Shown: positions 7,416 through 15,946 of the stretch, one piece after another
How positions within the stretch are numbered: the stretch's first letter is position 1
How the letters are laid out: each line of letters begins with the position of its first letter
NCBI GenBank assembly: GCA_903840415.1
Contig: CAIMFY010000069.1
Coordinates: forward strand, 1-64,000
Reading direction: 5' to 3'
Source of the DNA: an uncultured Opitutia bacterium
GTDB lineage: Bacteria > Verrucomicrobiota > Verrucomicrobiia > Opitutales > Opitutaceae
DNA length: 64,000 bases
Notes under the pieces: model-generated
The model's input: only the letters and a program-made list of their open reading frames with translations
Databases searched by the model: none
Told to the model about the DNA's origin: nothing
Translations under genes and position numbers: made by a program

Positions 7416-9440
7416 ATGAATAAGTTAAAGCTAAGTTATCGCATCGCTCTCGCGTTTGGCGCTCTCATCGCCATCGCCCTTTTCCTCGGTGGCTACGCCG
7501 CCCTCGAGATGAATTCAGCCACCCGGCAGTCCACCACCCTGTCCAAAGCCAAAGTGCCAGAAGTCACGGTGGCCAATGACATCGAGCGTTCCTACCAAAG
7601 CGCGATGCTTGAAATTCGCACCTATGGTTTGACGGGAGATGACAGCGCCCTCGCAAGCGGCCTCAAGAACATCGAGGAGGTCAAGGCGCACCTGAAGGAA
7701 GTCGACGAGTTGGTCGCTAAAGTCCCGAGCCTCGAACAATTAAAAGTCAGCTCAGATTCGGTCGATGCCAAAGTCGCGGAATACGAGAAATACATCAAGG
7801 AGACCGCCGCGCTCGACAAGACCATGGAGGCCAACCGAGCCCGAATGGACACCGAGGCCAAGGCCTTCATGGCGGTTTCTCATGCGTTCCTCGAACATCA
7901 AACCAAGTCCTTAAAGGAAGAGATCACAACGAATACCGCCCCGGATAAATTGGAACAGCGGTTTCTCAAGACGACCTTGATCAACGATATCATTGATGCG
8001 GGCAATGCGATCCGGCTGGCGGCATGGCGAGCGCAGGCCGAGCGGAATCCAAAACTCATCGAAGACGCCCAGAAAAATTTCGACACCATCAAGTCCAAGC
8101 TGGCGGAGCTACGACCTATCACCAAGCTGGCCATCAATGTGCAGCAGATCGCCGACTGCCAGAAAGCAGCGGAAGGTTATCAGGCTGCGATGCTCGATCT
8201 CGCGAAGAATTGGACGGCCAACACCGACGTCGCCGCCAAGAGCAATACGGTCGCCATCGCGGCTCTCGCTGAAGTCGAGAAAACGGCAACGCTCGGTCTC
8301 AATGAGACCCGCGATAGTGCCGACACGACCGCCAAATCATTGAGTGCGACCACCACATTAATGCTGATTGGCCTCACACTCGCTGCAATCACAGGCGGCC
8401 TCATCGCCTTTTTCATGACGCGATCGATTACCGGTCCGATTCAATCCGTCGCCACGACTTTGGCCGCGGGCGCCGAACAGACCACCTCGGCCGCCGGTCA
8501 GGTTTCCTCCGCAAGTCAGTCCCTCGCGGAAGGCGCCAGCGAGCAGGCCGCCTCACTCGAGGAAACGAGTTCTTCGTTGGAGGAACTAGCCAGCATGACC
8601 AAACGCAACACCGACAACGCGCAAAAGGTAAACGAACTCTCCAAACAGACCCGCGTCGCCGCGGACACTGGCGTCAGCGACATGCAGTTAATGAGCGGCG
8701 CGATGGATGCCATCAAGACTTCCAGCGACGACATCGCGAAAATCATCAAAACGATCGACGAAATTGCCTTTCAAACCAACATCCTTGCGCTCAACGCCGC
8801 GGTCGAGGCCGCCCGGGCCGGCGAGGCGGGAATGGGCTTCGCGGTAGTCGCCGAAGAAGTGCGGGCGCTCGCCCAGCGCAGTGCCCAAGCCTCCAAAGAA
8901 ACCGCCGCCAAGATCGAAGGCGCCATCACCAAGACCGGCCAAGGCGTCCAGCTCAGCGCCAAGGTCGCCCTTTCTTTGAACGAAATCGCGACTAAGGCCC
9001 GGCAGGTCGACGAACTGGCCGCAGAGGTCGCCAACGCTTCCCGCGAACAGAGCCAAGGCATCGAACAGATCAATATCGCGGTGGGCCAAATGGATCAAGT
9101 CACCCAAGCCAATGCCGGGGGCGCCGAGGAAAGCGCGAGTGCCGCCGAGGAGCTCAATGCCCAGGCTGAATGCTTGAAGGAAGCGGTCAATGAACTGCAG
9201 CGTCTCGTCGATGGAGGCAGCGGTGTCCGCGTCCAGGCCGCGACACCCCATCATGTGCGCCCAATCATCACGAAGCCGGCGGTTAAGAAGACGCCCTTCG
9301 CCAAGACCGAGGCAGCCGCATCGGTTCAACACCGTAACGCCGCCACCAACGGGAATGGTCACGAGCAGAAGCCGTTTGAGGCTCCCGCACGCGGTAGCAT
9401 CACCGCGCCTCGATCTCTTGGAGAAGCAGCAGGCGATTGA
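7416..9440 (+). CDS. Methyl-accepting chemotaxis protein (chemoreceptor)
   Basis: 674 residues. TM1 is at residues about 8-30 ([20 protein letters not shown]), followed by a helical periplasmic ligand domain of HBM/4HB type to about residue 306. TM2 is at about 308-332, then a long cytoplasmic coiled coil whose hairpin tip ([22 protein letters not shown]) is the family signature that binds CheA and CheW. I start at the ATG at 7416, just after cheW, because it places TM1 at the N-terminus. The tail after GSITA ([11 protein letters not shown]) looks arbitrary. Rejoining at the CGCG at 9404-9407 to sequence near 2523 would end the protein in AEDGFFKDS just before a terminator. No clear CheR-binding WxxF pentapeptide is seen. 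Confidence 0.92.
   Translation: MNKLKLSYRIALAFGALIAIALFLGGYAALEMNSATRQSTTLSKAKVPEVTVANDIERSYQSAMLEIRTYGLTGDDSALASGLKNIEEVKAHLKEVDELVAKVPSLEQLKVSSDSVDAKVAEYEKYIKETAALDKTMEANRARMDTEAKAFMAVSHAFLEHQTKSLKEEITTNTAPDKLEQRFLKTTLINDIIDAGNAIRLAAWRAQAERNPKLIEDAQKNFDTIKSKLAELRPITKLAINVQQIADCQKAAEGYQAAMLDLAKNWTANTDVAAKSNTVAIAALAEVEKTATLGLNETRDSADTTAKSLSATTTLMLIGLTLAAITGGLIAFFMTRSITGPIQSVATTLAAGAEQTTSAAGQVSSASQSLAEGASEQAASLEETSSSLEELASMTKRNTDNAQKVNELSKQTRVAADTGVSDMQLMSGAMDAIKTSSDDIAKIIKTIDEIAFQTNILALNAAVEAARAGEAGMGFAVVAEEVRALAQRSAQASKETAAKIEGAITKTGQGVQLSAKVALSLNEIATKARQVDELAAEVANASREQSQGIEQINIAVGQMDQVTQANAGGAEESASAAEELNAQAECLKEAVNELQRLVDGGSGVRVQAATPHHVRPIITKPAVKKTPFAKTEAAASVQHRNAATNGNGHEQKPFEAPARGSITAPRSLGEAAGD
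9403..9413 (+). repeat. Right copy of CCGCGCCTCGA at proposed inversion breakpoint
   Basis: Same 11-mer and orientation as at 2523-2533; the CGCG core is at 9404-9407. It falls exactly where the chemoreceptor frame loses its natural-looking tail and where the orphan coiled-coil/transmembrane fragment begins. Confidence 0.6.
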
Positions 9441-9660
9441 TCATTTGCGCACCACTGTCGCTGTCACGGAGGCCAGCCTCCGCGCAAACGCCGGCGACCT
9501 CGCGAAGGTCCGCTCGTTCCGCCTTGCGGTAATCGATGGAGTGGTGGCGTTCGGCGTCATCGCGTTCGCTGGGTGGGTAGTCATGCGGTATCGCGCGCGC
9601 ACGGTGCGCCTGCAACGGGCGGTGTCGCAGGCGCTCAAGACTACGTCTTCTTCATTGTAA
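9404..9660 (+). pseudogene. Orphan 3' fragment of a TPR-type sensor: coiled coil plus transmembrane helix
   Basis: The frame read through 9409-9660 gives [15 protein letters not shown], more amphipathic coiled coil, and then a clear membrane helix (VIDGVVAFGVIAFAGWVVM) followed by a basic stop-transfer stretch RYRARTVRLQRAV. This is the linker that follows periplasmic TPRs in TPR-containing sensor kinases. It has no start codon or ribosome site of its own and overlaps the end of the chemoreceptor gene in another frame. It fits in frame onto the truncated TPR gene at 2427-3506 if the intervening segment is flipped (ELEAR joined to LDLLEK). The frame ends at 9660 without an output domain. Confidence 0.6.
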
Positions 9661-9877
9661 ACGTTGCGAGCGATCTCGGCATGGCACTCCCGTCGGAGGG
9701 CGGCAAGTGGTGTCGAATCTGCTGGCGGACAAGGGGCAGCGACGCTGGTTTGCCGCTGGTTGGCGAATTGAATTGCCGCCCGCGCCGGACCAGTTAACGG
9801 CCCGAGTTTGTTTCCTTTCAGTTCCATGCCATTTGGCGCTCAGCACCTCAACCCGCCATTTTACAGCGGAGAAAAAC
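9661..9877. other. Non-coding stretch with possible decayed kinase sequence
   Basis: No intact gene is visible. In the frame next to the upstream fragment, 9639-9692 reads DYVFFIVNVASDLGMALP. This loosely resembles a HisKA box (F-I-x-N-V-S-H-D-L-x-x-P-L) with Ser in place of the catalytic His. It may be the eroded output half of the upstream TPR sensor. No strong promoter or terminator is seen. Confidence 0.3.
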
Positions 9878-9969
<92 letters not shown>

Positions 9970-10038
9970 GGAACAGGTTCGCGAGGCAATGCGCCAGACC
10001 GAGCAAGTGCAAGGCGGTTTTTCGCGCCCCGTCACGCA

Positions 10039-10716
10039 TCAGTTTTCGTCGTCAACCGGTCGGTCAAGTTCGTCCCGGCATTCCGCGATCACCCGCAACC
10101 AGATTTCGCGTAGATCGAAAAGCCGCGGTTGCGCCTCGGCCCGCCACGCCACCAGCGACTCTCGGAGGAGCGCCTCGTCGGAATTGAGGAGCGCGAGCGA
10201 ACCATTCAGGGCGCCAAGCGCGCGCTTAAAAAGACTCACCGCCATCGCGTAATCGCCGAAATCGAGCGCATGGATCGCGTGTGTGGCTGGTTCCTCGCTG
10301 CTTTGCAACGAGGCGAGAAAGGAAACGGCGAGCGCTTGCGGCACCAGTGTGCCGTCGCTTGCCAGTGTTTCCCAATCGCGCCGCAGACCGAGCGCGATCG
10401 CTTTCGTGGCGATAAAAATGGGATTCTTGTGCAACGTGTAGACATCATCATCCGTGAACGACGTTTCCTCTGACTCACGCGGCGCCACGTCCATCCCCTG
10501 ATCGTCGCTCCAATCGTCCTCGCCCCAACCCATTTTTTCCGCGACGACGTCGATGCGGTCGGAACTGTGCCGGGCCGCCTCATAGAAACGGAGATAGCGG
10601 TGAATGGCTTCGTCTTGCTCGCGGAGATAACGCTCCCAGTCGAATTCATTCCAAGCGAGGTCGCCGCGGTCATTCCACTCGTTTTCCGGGCTGCCATCAG
10701 AATCGAAATTACTCAT
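10039..10716 (-). CDS. Hypothetical acidic protein
   Basis: A 225-residue protein that I do not recognise. The N-terminal 90 residues are rich in Asp, Glu and Trp (NEFDWERYLREQDEAIHRYL, GWGEDDWSDDQG). The C-terminal half looks like an all-helical, TPR-like bundle (ALDFGDYAMAVSLFKRALGAL, LFDLREIWLRVIAECRDEL). There is no signal peptide, transmembrane helix or catalytic motif. It stands alone between tRNA-Ser and the divergent acylphosphatase gene. Sustained coding quality and lack of a competing frame support it as a real, probably lineage-restricted gene. Confidence 0.65.
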   Translation of the reverse strand: MSNFDSDGSPENEWNDRGDLAWNEFDWERYLREQDEAIHRYLRFYEAARHSSDRIDVVAEKMGWGEDDWSDDQGMDVAPRESEETSFTDDDVYTLHKNPIFIATKAIALGLRRDWETLASDGTLVPQALAVSFLASLQSSEEPATHAIHALDFGDYAMAVSLFKRALGALNGSLALLNSDEALLRESLVAWRAEAQPRLFDLREIWLRVIAECRDELDRPVDDEN

Positions 10717-10834
10717 TCGTGGGCGCGAAACTCAGCGGGCGGCGTCTCCAAATGCAAATATAATTCCTGACACCGGCACCGGCAAATTTTGCAGATTGAA
10801 CCGCCGTCAACATCGTCGCTACCGTTGTTGCCGA

Positions 10835-11110
10835 ATGGCAGACGTGCATCACGAGATCGTTTATTTTACCGGCCATGTGCAGGGCGTGGGCTTTCGCTAC
10901 TCGACGCTGCAGGTCGCCAAGGAGTTCGAGATCGCGGGCTTTGTCCGCAATCTGCCCGACGGCCGAGTGCACTTGGAAGTAGAAGGACGGCCGGGAGATG
11001 TCGCCGCTTTCATCGCCGCAGTCGAGGAGCGCATGCACGGGCTCATTCGCAAGACCGAGCGCAGTGCGCAGATGCGGCCGTCGCAACTGGCCGGCTTTGC
11101 GCTCCTCTAG
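10835..11110 (+). CDS. acyP: Acylphosphatase
   Basis: 91 residues, the usual size for the family. The phosphate-binding loop GHVQGVGFRYST contains the conserved Arg, and FVRNLPDGRVHLEVEG carries the conserved Asn and the G-R-V strand. The enzyme hydrolyses acyl phosphates such as acetyl phosphate or carbamoyl phosphate. The start MADVHHEI at 10835 was preferred over an in-frame ATG at 10796 because the extra 13 residues are basic, atypical and outside the fold. The stop is only 4 nt from the ABC ATPase start, so it heads the operon that runs to menA. Confidence 0.93.
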   Translation: MADVHHEIVYFTGHVQGVGFRYSTLQVAKEFEIAGFVRNLPDGRVHLEVEGRPGDVAAFIAAVEERMHGLIRKTERSAQMRPSQLAGFALL

Positions 11111-11114
11111 GTTC

Positions 11115-12005
11115 ATGCCTGATTCGACTGCCAGTTCCCCGTTTGCCGCAGTCCCTGCGATCGAATTGCGCGGCTTAATCAAGGATTTCCCGATCGGACT
11201 GCGGGGAGTGAAACTCCGCGCCGTCGATCGGTTGGATTTGCGGATCGAGGCGGGACAGGTGTTTGGACTACTGGGCCCGAACGGCTCCGGCAAGAGCACG
11301 ACGATCAAGATTATCCTCGGGTTGCTCGAAGCGACGGCAGGGACGGCGACCGTGTTTGGCGCGCCGAGCGGCGACATCGCGGCACGCTGCCAAGTGGGCT
11401 ATCTACCGGAATCGCCGTATTTTTACCGGCACCTGACGGGGCGTGAACTCGTGGCTTTCTACGCGAGAATTTGCGGGTTGCGCGGGCCGACGCTCGCCGA
11501 CCGCGTGGCCGATGTGCTCTCGCTCGTCGCCATGACCGACGCCGCGGATCGGCGCGTGGGCACCTACTCGAAAGGCATGTTGCAACGGATCGGACTGGCG
11601 CAGGCGCTGGTACATGATCCGCGGCTCGTGATTCTCGACGAGCCGACGGCAGGCGTCGATCCGGTCGGCGCGGCGGCGATTTCGGAAATCATCCTGCAAC
11701 TGAAGGCGCGCGGAAAAACCGTGCTTATCACCTCGCATCTCCTCGGCCAGATCGAGGATATCTGCGATCGTGTGGCGATTCTCGAGCGCGGGCGGTTGCT
11801 GCTGGAAGGCGCGATGCGCGATTTGGTGCGGCGCTCTGATCGGCAGGCGCTCGTGGTCGAGACGTTGTCGGCAGACGAGTTAGTGGAGTTGCGCGCTTGG
11901 CTGGCGACACGCGGCCGCACGCTTGAGTCGGTGGAGCAACCGCGCGAACGGCTCGATCGGATTTTCCTAGAGCGGGTCAGTCGCGCACCGGAGGAGCGCC
12001 CATGA
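11115..12005 (+). CDS. ABC transporter ATP-binding protein
   Basis: 296 residues, a single ABC nucleotide-binding domain. Walker A is GPNGSGKST, the Q-loop region is VGYLPESPYFY, the signature is YSKGMLQR, Walker B is LVILDEPTAGVD and the H-loop is ITSH. The PESP Q-loop region and the extra C-terminal segment of about 70 residues are typical of ABC-2 type exporters (NatA/CcmA/YhbB-like families). The stop overlaps the permease start (ATGA at 12002-12005). I chose the ATG at 11115, right after the acylphosphatase stop; a longer frame would overlap that gene. The exported substrate is unknown. Confidence 0.92.
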   Translation: MPDSTASSPFAAVPAIELRGLIKDFPIGLRGVKLRAVDRLDLRIEAGQVFGLLGPNGSGKSTTIKIILGLLEATAGTATVFGAPSGDIAARCQVGYLPESPYFYRHLTGRELVAFYARICGLRGPTLADRVADVLSLVAMTDAADRRVGTYSKGMLQRIGLAQALVHDPRLVILDEPTAGVDPVGAAAISEIILQLKARGKTVLITSHLLGQIEDICDRVAILERGRLLLEGAMRDLVRRSDRQALVVETLSADELVELRAWLATRGRTLESVEQPRERLDRIFLERVSRAPEERP

Positions 12006-12838
12006 CACCTCGTCCAATGTCATTCACTCGCATCCGGCTCATCGCTGGCAACACGCTGCTGGAGGCGGCGCGGCAAAAGCTCTTCAGTTTCCTCGTGCTG
12101 CTGGCCGTCGCGCTGGTGGGCGGCGCGCAATGGTTTCGCGACTTCAACTTCGGCACGCCCGAGCTGAAATTTCTGGCCGACTTCGGCTTCGGGGCGATGG
12201 CATTTTTCGGGGCGGCGTTGACGATCGCGGCGACCGCGCAGCTTTTCTTCAGCGAGATCGAACACCGCACGGTGCTCACGCTGCTGGCCAAGCCGGTCGG
12301 TAGGGCGGATTTCGTGCTGGGCAAATTTTTTGGCGTGGCAGTGGTGACGGCGGTGTTTTGCGCGCTCCTGACCGCGCTGCTCGCGGCGGTGCTGTGGTCG
12401 CGCGAGACGGCGCTGATGCGCGAAATGCCGGAGGCGTTTGCCGGCGGCCGGGTGCTGCACTACGGCGCGATTGCGGCGGCGGGCCTTGTGCAGTGGAGCA
12501 AACTCGCGGTGCTGGTGGCGTTCACACTGCTGATCGCGAGCTTTGCGCAATCGCAACTCTACACGGTGATCGCTGGGTTTTTCGTGCTGGTGATTTGTCA
12601 CCTGCAATATCTCGCGCAGGAAACCTACGCGCGTTCCGGTTCGGCCATCGGGTCGGCGGTCACGGGCGCGATTGGCCTGCTGTTTCCAAATTTTCAGCTC
12701 TTCAATCTGGCGGACGACGTGGGCGCGGGCGGCGGGCTGCCGTGGGTTCGCGTGGTGCGGGTGGAACTCTACGCGCTGGGCTACGTCGCCGCGGCGTGTG
12801 CGCTGGCCATTTATAGTTTTCGCAAACGTGAAATCTAA
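12002..12838 (+). CDS. ABC-2 type transporter permease
   Basis: 278 residues with about six hydrophobic helices in the layout of ABC-2 permeases. A short cytoplasmic N-terminus (FTRIRLIAGNTLLEAARQKLF) is followed by helices near 27-45, 62-82, 110-132, 155-178, 185-205 and 245-270. It contains the family-typical FSEIEHRTVLTLLAKPVGRADFVLGKF segment between the second and third helices. Translationally coupled to the ATPase by a 4-bp overlap. Together they would form a two-component exporter with the next gene as accessory. Confidence 0.88.
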   Translation: MTPRPMSFTRIRLIAGNTLLEAARQKLFSFLVLLAVALVGGAQWFRDFNFGTPELKFLADFGFGAMAFFGAALTIAATAQLFFSEIEHRTVLTLLAKPVGRADFVLGKFFGVAVVTAVFCALLTALLAAVLWSRETALMREMPEAFAGGRVLHYGAIAAAGLVQWSKLAVLVAFTLLIASFAQSQLYTVIAGFFVLVICHLQYLAQETYARSGSAIGSAVTGAIGLLFPNFQLFNLADDVGAGGGLPWVRVVRVELYALGYVAAACALAIYSFRKREI

Positions 12839-13607
12839 CCTGCTCACCGCCGCGGTGATCGCTATTGGTCTCGCGCTGGCTCATGGCGCGCTGCGGCCGG
12901 TCGAGGCGCCGCTGTGGGCGGCGTTGCGCGCGGAGCAGCCGGCGCTGCGGCTGGCGACCGCCGGGGCGATGGCGGGGCAGGGACTCACACTCGGCGTGCT
13001 CGGCGGGTTTCGTGCGATCGCGGCGGACTTCACTTGGCTGCGAGTGTTTGTGATTTGGGAGAAACGCGATCTGCCGGCGACGGAGACGTTGCTGCGCCTC
13101 GTCACCGCGATCGATCCAAGACCGGTTTATTTTTGGCTGAACGGCGCGCGGATCGTGGCTTACGACATGACGGCTTGGCGCATCGCGGCGGCGGGCGGTT
13201 ACGATGCGGTGCCGGCGGCGGAGCAGGAGCGATTGGGAATGCAGCAGGCGCATCTCGCCCTGCATCATCTCGACGAGGCGATGGCGTTTCATCCGGCCAG
13301 TGCGGATTTGTGGATTGAGCGCGGCAGCATCGAACTCAACCGGCTGCACGATCCGCTGGCGGCGGCGGCGAGCTACCGCCATGCGTGGGAACAGCCGGGT
13401 GCGCCGTATTTCGTGGCGCGGCTGCATGCGGAGATGTTGCGCCGCGCGGGTCGCAAGGCGGAGGCGCTCGCGTGGCTGGTGCGGCTGCATCCGCAACTGC
13501 CGAAGCAGGACGAGGCAGCCGGGGCGGATATGGTGCTCGGTCGCATCCGCGATCTGGAGCGGGAATTGGCGGTGCCACTGGATCGCGTTTACCGAACTGC
13601 ACCGTAA
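12828..13607 (+). CDS. Membrane-anchored helical-repeat protein linked to ABC exporter
   Basis: 259 residues from a GTG start at 12828 that overlaps the permease by 11 bp. An N-terminal hydrophobic segment (LLTAAVIAIGLALAHGAL) is followed by GGFRAIAADFTWLRVFVIWEK and TPR-like helices (YFWLNGARIVAYDMTAWRIAAAGGY, LDEAMAFHPASADLWIERGSIEL, AASYRHAWEQPGAPYFVARLHAEML). The same ATPase-permease-repeat protein arrangement recurs in Verrucomicrobia and Planctomycetes as far as I recall. I infer an accessory role at the membrane. No enzymatic motif is seen. Confidence 0.7.
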   Translation: MKSNLLTAAVIAIGLALAHGALRPVEAPLWAALRAEQPALRLATAGAMAGQGLTLGVLGGFRAIAADFTWLRVFVIWEKRDLPATETLLRLVTAIDPRPVYFWLNGARIVAYDMTAWRIAAAGGYDAVPAAEQERLGMQQAHLALHHLDEAMAFHPASADLWIERGSIELNRLHDPLAAAASYRHAWEQPGAPYFVARLHAEMLRRAGRKAEALAWLVRLHPQLPKQDEAAGADMVLGRIRDLERELAVPLDRVYRTAP

Positions 13608-13692
13608 GAGAACCGAAGAGTGATAACGTGGATGAAACTTTGACACGGGGAGGGCCGTTGCCCTTGCTGGCCGGACTCCCGCTACTGTCCTG

Positions 13693-14385
13693 ATGTCTGT
13701 CAATTTGCCGTTCCTGCTCTTCGCGATTTTCCTGCTGTGGTTTCCGCGGCAGTGGATGCGGCAAGGGCTGTCGATCTGGAACCGTCGGAAACAGCGCAGC
13801 GAGCGCGTGGTCCGTCGGACGGAAGAACCGTGGAACGTGGCCGAGCCGGGTGATCCCGCCGTGCGTTTTGGGGCCGAGTTCAAGAAGCTGCGCAACTATG
13901 TCGACGTGCTACGGGCGGCAGCGGGATCTGTCGCGAACATGGGCGGGTTTGGTCTAGAGGCGTGCGTGGAAACAGATTCGGGCACCACGGCAATGTTGGC
14001 GGAAGTGCTGGCGTTGAAAATTGCGATTCTCCTCGTGGGACTTTTAATTCAAACGGTGCGCTACGAGCGGCAGAGGCTGTTGTTTTTCGCGCCGATCTTT
14101 TATTTGCTGGGACTTTCGGTTGGGTTGTGCGGCGGTCGGGCGGCGCTGTTTGCGTTCGCCTTGGTCTGCACGGTCAATCCGATGCTTAAGAATCCGCAGG
14201 GTTTTTTGGCGGTGTATGCAGTAACGATCGGAGCGTTCGGATATTTTTTTGCTGATAACGGAGCCGTGCGGTCGATCGTCGCGGTCGTGTTTTTTCTTTT
14301 GCCCGTGCTACTGAGTATGCTCGCTGATCGGCCGCTAGTGTTGTTCTCCCGGCGAGGCACGCGGATGCCTAGCGTGCCGTCGTGA
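13693..14385 (+). CDS. Hypothetical membrane protein
   Basis: 230 residues. An N-terminal helix (LPFLLFAIFLLWFPRQWM) precedes a charged cytoplasmic stretch (RRKQRSERVVRRTEEPW), a soluble stretch of about 60 residues, and then four to five further helices (LALKIAILLVGLLI, LFFAPIFYLLGLSVGLCGG, FLAVYAVTIGAFGYFF, SIVAVVFFLLPVLLSML). I do not recognise the family. Its stop overlaps the menA GTG start (GTGA at 14382-14385), so expression is coupled to menA. A role linked to menaquinone or to the exporter upstream is possible but unproven. Confidence 0.65.
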   Translation: MSVNLPFLLFAIFLLWFPRQWMRQGLSIWNRRKQRSERVVRRTEEPWNVAEPGDPAVRFGAEFKKLRNYVDVLRAAAGSVANMGGFGLEACVETDSGTTAMLAEVLALKIAILLVGLLIQTVRYERQRLLFFAPIFYLLGLSVGLCGGRAALFAFALVCTVNPMLKNPQGFLAVYAVTIGAFGYFFADNGAVRSIVAVVFFLLPVLLSMLADRPLVLFSRRGTRMPSVPS

Positions 14386-15263
14386 GCGCGGCGCCATGGA
14401 AAATCTGGCTGGCGGCGGCGCGGCCGCGCACGCTCCCGGCGGCGGTGGCGCCCGTGCTCGTCGGCTCGGCGCTGGCGTGGCGCGATGGAGTCTGCGATCT
14501 GCGCGCCGCAGGGTTGTGCCTTGCCTTTGCGCTGCTCGTACAGATTGGAACAAACTTTGCAAATGACTATTTCGATTTTTTAAACGGCGCGGACACGGCC
14601 ACACGCGTCGGGCCACGCCGGGCGGTGGCGGCGGGATTGATCGCGCCGGCGACGATGCGCGCCGCGATGGGGGCGGTGTTGGCCGTGGCGTTTGCGATCG
14701 GACTGGGGCTGACCGCGTGGGGTGGGCCATGGCTGATCGCGGTGGGCGTCGCGAGCATCGTGTGCGGTTTGGCCTACACGGGCGGACCGTGGCCGCTCGG
14801 CTATCACGGGCTCGGCGACGTGTTCGTGTTTGTCTTTTTCGGATTGGTGGCCGTCGGCACGACTTATTTTGTGCAGGCGGGTCGAGTGACAACCGATGCG
14901 CTGCTCGCGGCCGTGCCGATTGGTTTGCTGACGGCAAATATTCTCGTCGTGAACAACTATCGCGATGTCGAAACCGACGCCGCCGCGGGGAAGCGGACAC
15001 TCGTCGTGCGTTTAGGCCGCGGTTTTGCGCGGGCGCAGTTTGCGGTGTCGTTGGCGATCGCGCTGGCGATGCCGGCGGTGTTTTTTTTGCGCAGCCGCAA
15101 CGCGTGGTGCCTGCTGCCGTTTGCGCTGGCGCCGCTCGCCTGGCGGCACGTGCGCCGTTTGCGCGACAGCAAATCGCCCAGCGAACTCATCGAGTTGCTG
15201 GGCGATACGGGAAAACTGCTGGCGATCTACGCCGGGCTTTTTTCGATCGGCGTGGCGCAGTAG
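14382..15263 (+). CDS. menA: 1,4-dihydroxy-2-naphthoate polyprenyltransferase (MenA)
   Basis: 293 residues, an integral membrane UbiA-superfamily prenyltransferase. It shows the first Asp-rich motif NFANDYFDFLNGADT, preceded by RPRTLPAAVAPVLVGSALA, the MenA signature. The second motif is NNYRDVETDAAAGKRTLVVRLG. It attaches the isoprenoid tail to DHNA in menaquinone synthesis; menF, menD and menB lie about 30 kb away. The start is a GTG overlapping the previous stop. About eight helices are predicted, as expected. It closes a six-gene plus-strand run and converges on trxA. Confidence 0.92.
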   Translation: MSAAPWKIWLAAARPRTLPAAVAPVLVGSALAWRDGVCDLRAAGLCLAFALLVQIGTNFANDYFDFLNGADTATRVGPRRAVAAGLIAPATMRAAMGAVLAVAFAIGLGLTAWGGPWLIAVGVASIVCGLAYTGGPWPLGYHGLGDVFVFVFFGLVAVGTTYFVQAGRVTTDALLAAVPIGLLTANILVVNNYRDVETDAAAGKRTLVVRLGRGFARAQFAVSLAIALAMPAVFFLRSRNAWCLLPFALAPLAWRHVRRLRDSKSPSELIELLGDTGKLLAIYAGLFSIGVAQ

Positions 15264-15275
15264 CTGAGGGGAAGA

Positions 15276-15608
15276 TTACGCGCCGAGGTGCGCGGCGAGC
15301 TTCGTCTTGAGCGTGGCCTTCGGCATCATGCCGACGAGCGTCTCCGCGGCCTGGCCACCCTTGAACAGGATCATCGTCGGGATGGCGCGGACGCCATACT
15401 CGACGGCGATGGCGTCGTTTTCGTCGATGTTGACCTTGGCGATCGTGAGCTTGCCACTCAGTTCCGTCGCCAGTTCCTCGAGGATCGGGGCGATGGCTTT
15501 GCAGGGACCGCACCACGGCGCCCAGAAATCGACGAGCACGGGCGTCGCCGCCGCGGTGATCGTGGATTTAAAATTGTCGGTAGTGAGTTGGGCGATTTTT
15601 TCGGACAT
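15276..15608 (-). CDS. trxA: Thioredoxin
   Basis: 110 residues, a single thioredoxin fold. The redox motif WCGPC sits at residues 32-36 inside VLVDFWAPWCGPCKAIAP, and the cis-proline loop is VRAIPTMILFKGG. There is no signal peptide, so it acts in the cytoplasm as a general disulfide reductase with thioredoxin reductase (not in this window). It is the last gene of the minus-strand run lptD-rsmB-scpA-88aa, 71 nt after its neighbour, so it may also have its own promoter. Confidence 0.96.
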   Translation of the reverse strand: MSEKIAQLTTDNFKSTITAAATPVLVDFWAPWCGPCKAIAPILEELATELSGKLTIAKVNIDENDAIAVEYGVRAIPTMILFKGGQAAETLVGMMPKATLKTKLAAHLGA

Positions 15609-15679
15609 GAGAATTATCAGTTGAAATCAAAAGAATGAGAAAACCGAAGAGTTGCAACCTCGACGGCAGGTTCAGTGGT

Positions 15680-15946
15680 TCATCGCGGCGTGGATTTCTG
15701 AAGAATATCAGCGAGTTCCTGCGGTTCCACCTGATGCAGTTGCTTCCGGCGCGCTTTCAATTCCTCGAAGGTCTTCACGACCGTCTCGGTCATCCGGCCG
15801 TGGGTCTCCTCCGAGCCACCGAAAATAGCGAACTGCTCGCCGGTGGTGATGCGTTTATGACCGTCATCGCGGTCTAATCCCACTCCGAGCAGCACGGCTT
15901 TCGGCGCCTTGGACTTGGGTGATGGCTTCTTTTTTTTTGGAGTCAC
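15680..15946 (-). CDS. Small hypothetical protein downstream of scpA
   Basis: 88 residues: a basic Lys/Pro-rich N-terminus (MTPKKKKPSPKSK), then LLGVGLDRDDGHKRITTGEQFAIFGGSEETHGRMTE and an amphipathic helix FEELKARRKQLHQVEP. Translationally coupled to scpA by a 4-bp overlap (15943-15946). The coupling and the absence of any other frame support it being real. Family unknown; the basic head suggests nucleic-acid binding but nothing firmer can be said. Confidence 0.65.
   Translation of the reverse strand: MTPKKKKPSPKSKAPKAVLLGVGLDRDDGHKRITTGEQFAIFGGSEETHGRMTETVVKTFEELKARRKQLHQVEPQELADILQKSTPR

Noticed and set aside
2523-9413. The 11-bp direct repeats as the target-site duplication of a 6.9-kb mobile element
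   Set aside because: The enclosed genes are ordinary chemotaxis, transport and envelope genes, with no transposase or integrase and no terminal inverted repeats. The repeat is better explained as two halves of a palindrome separated by an inversion.
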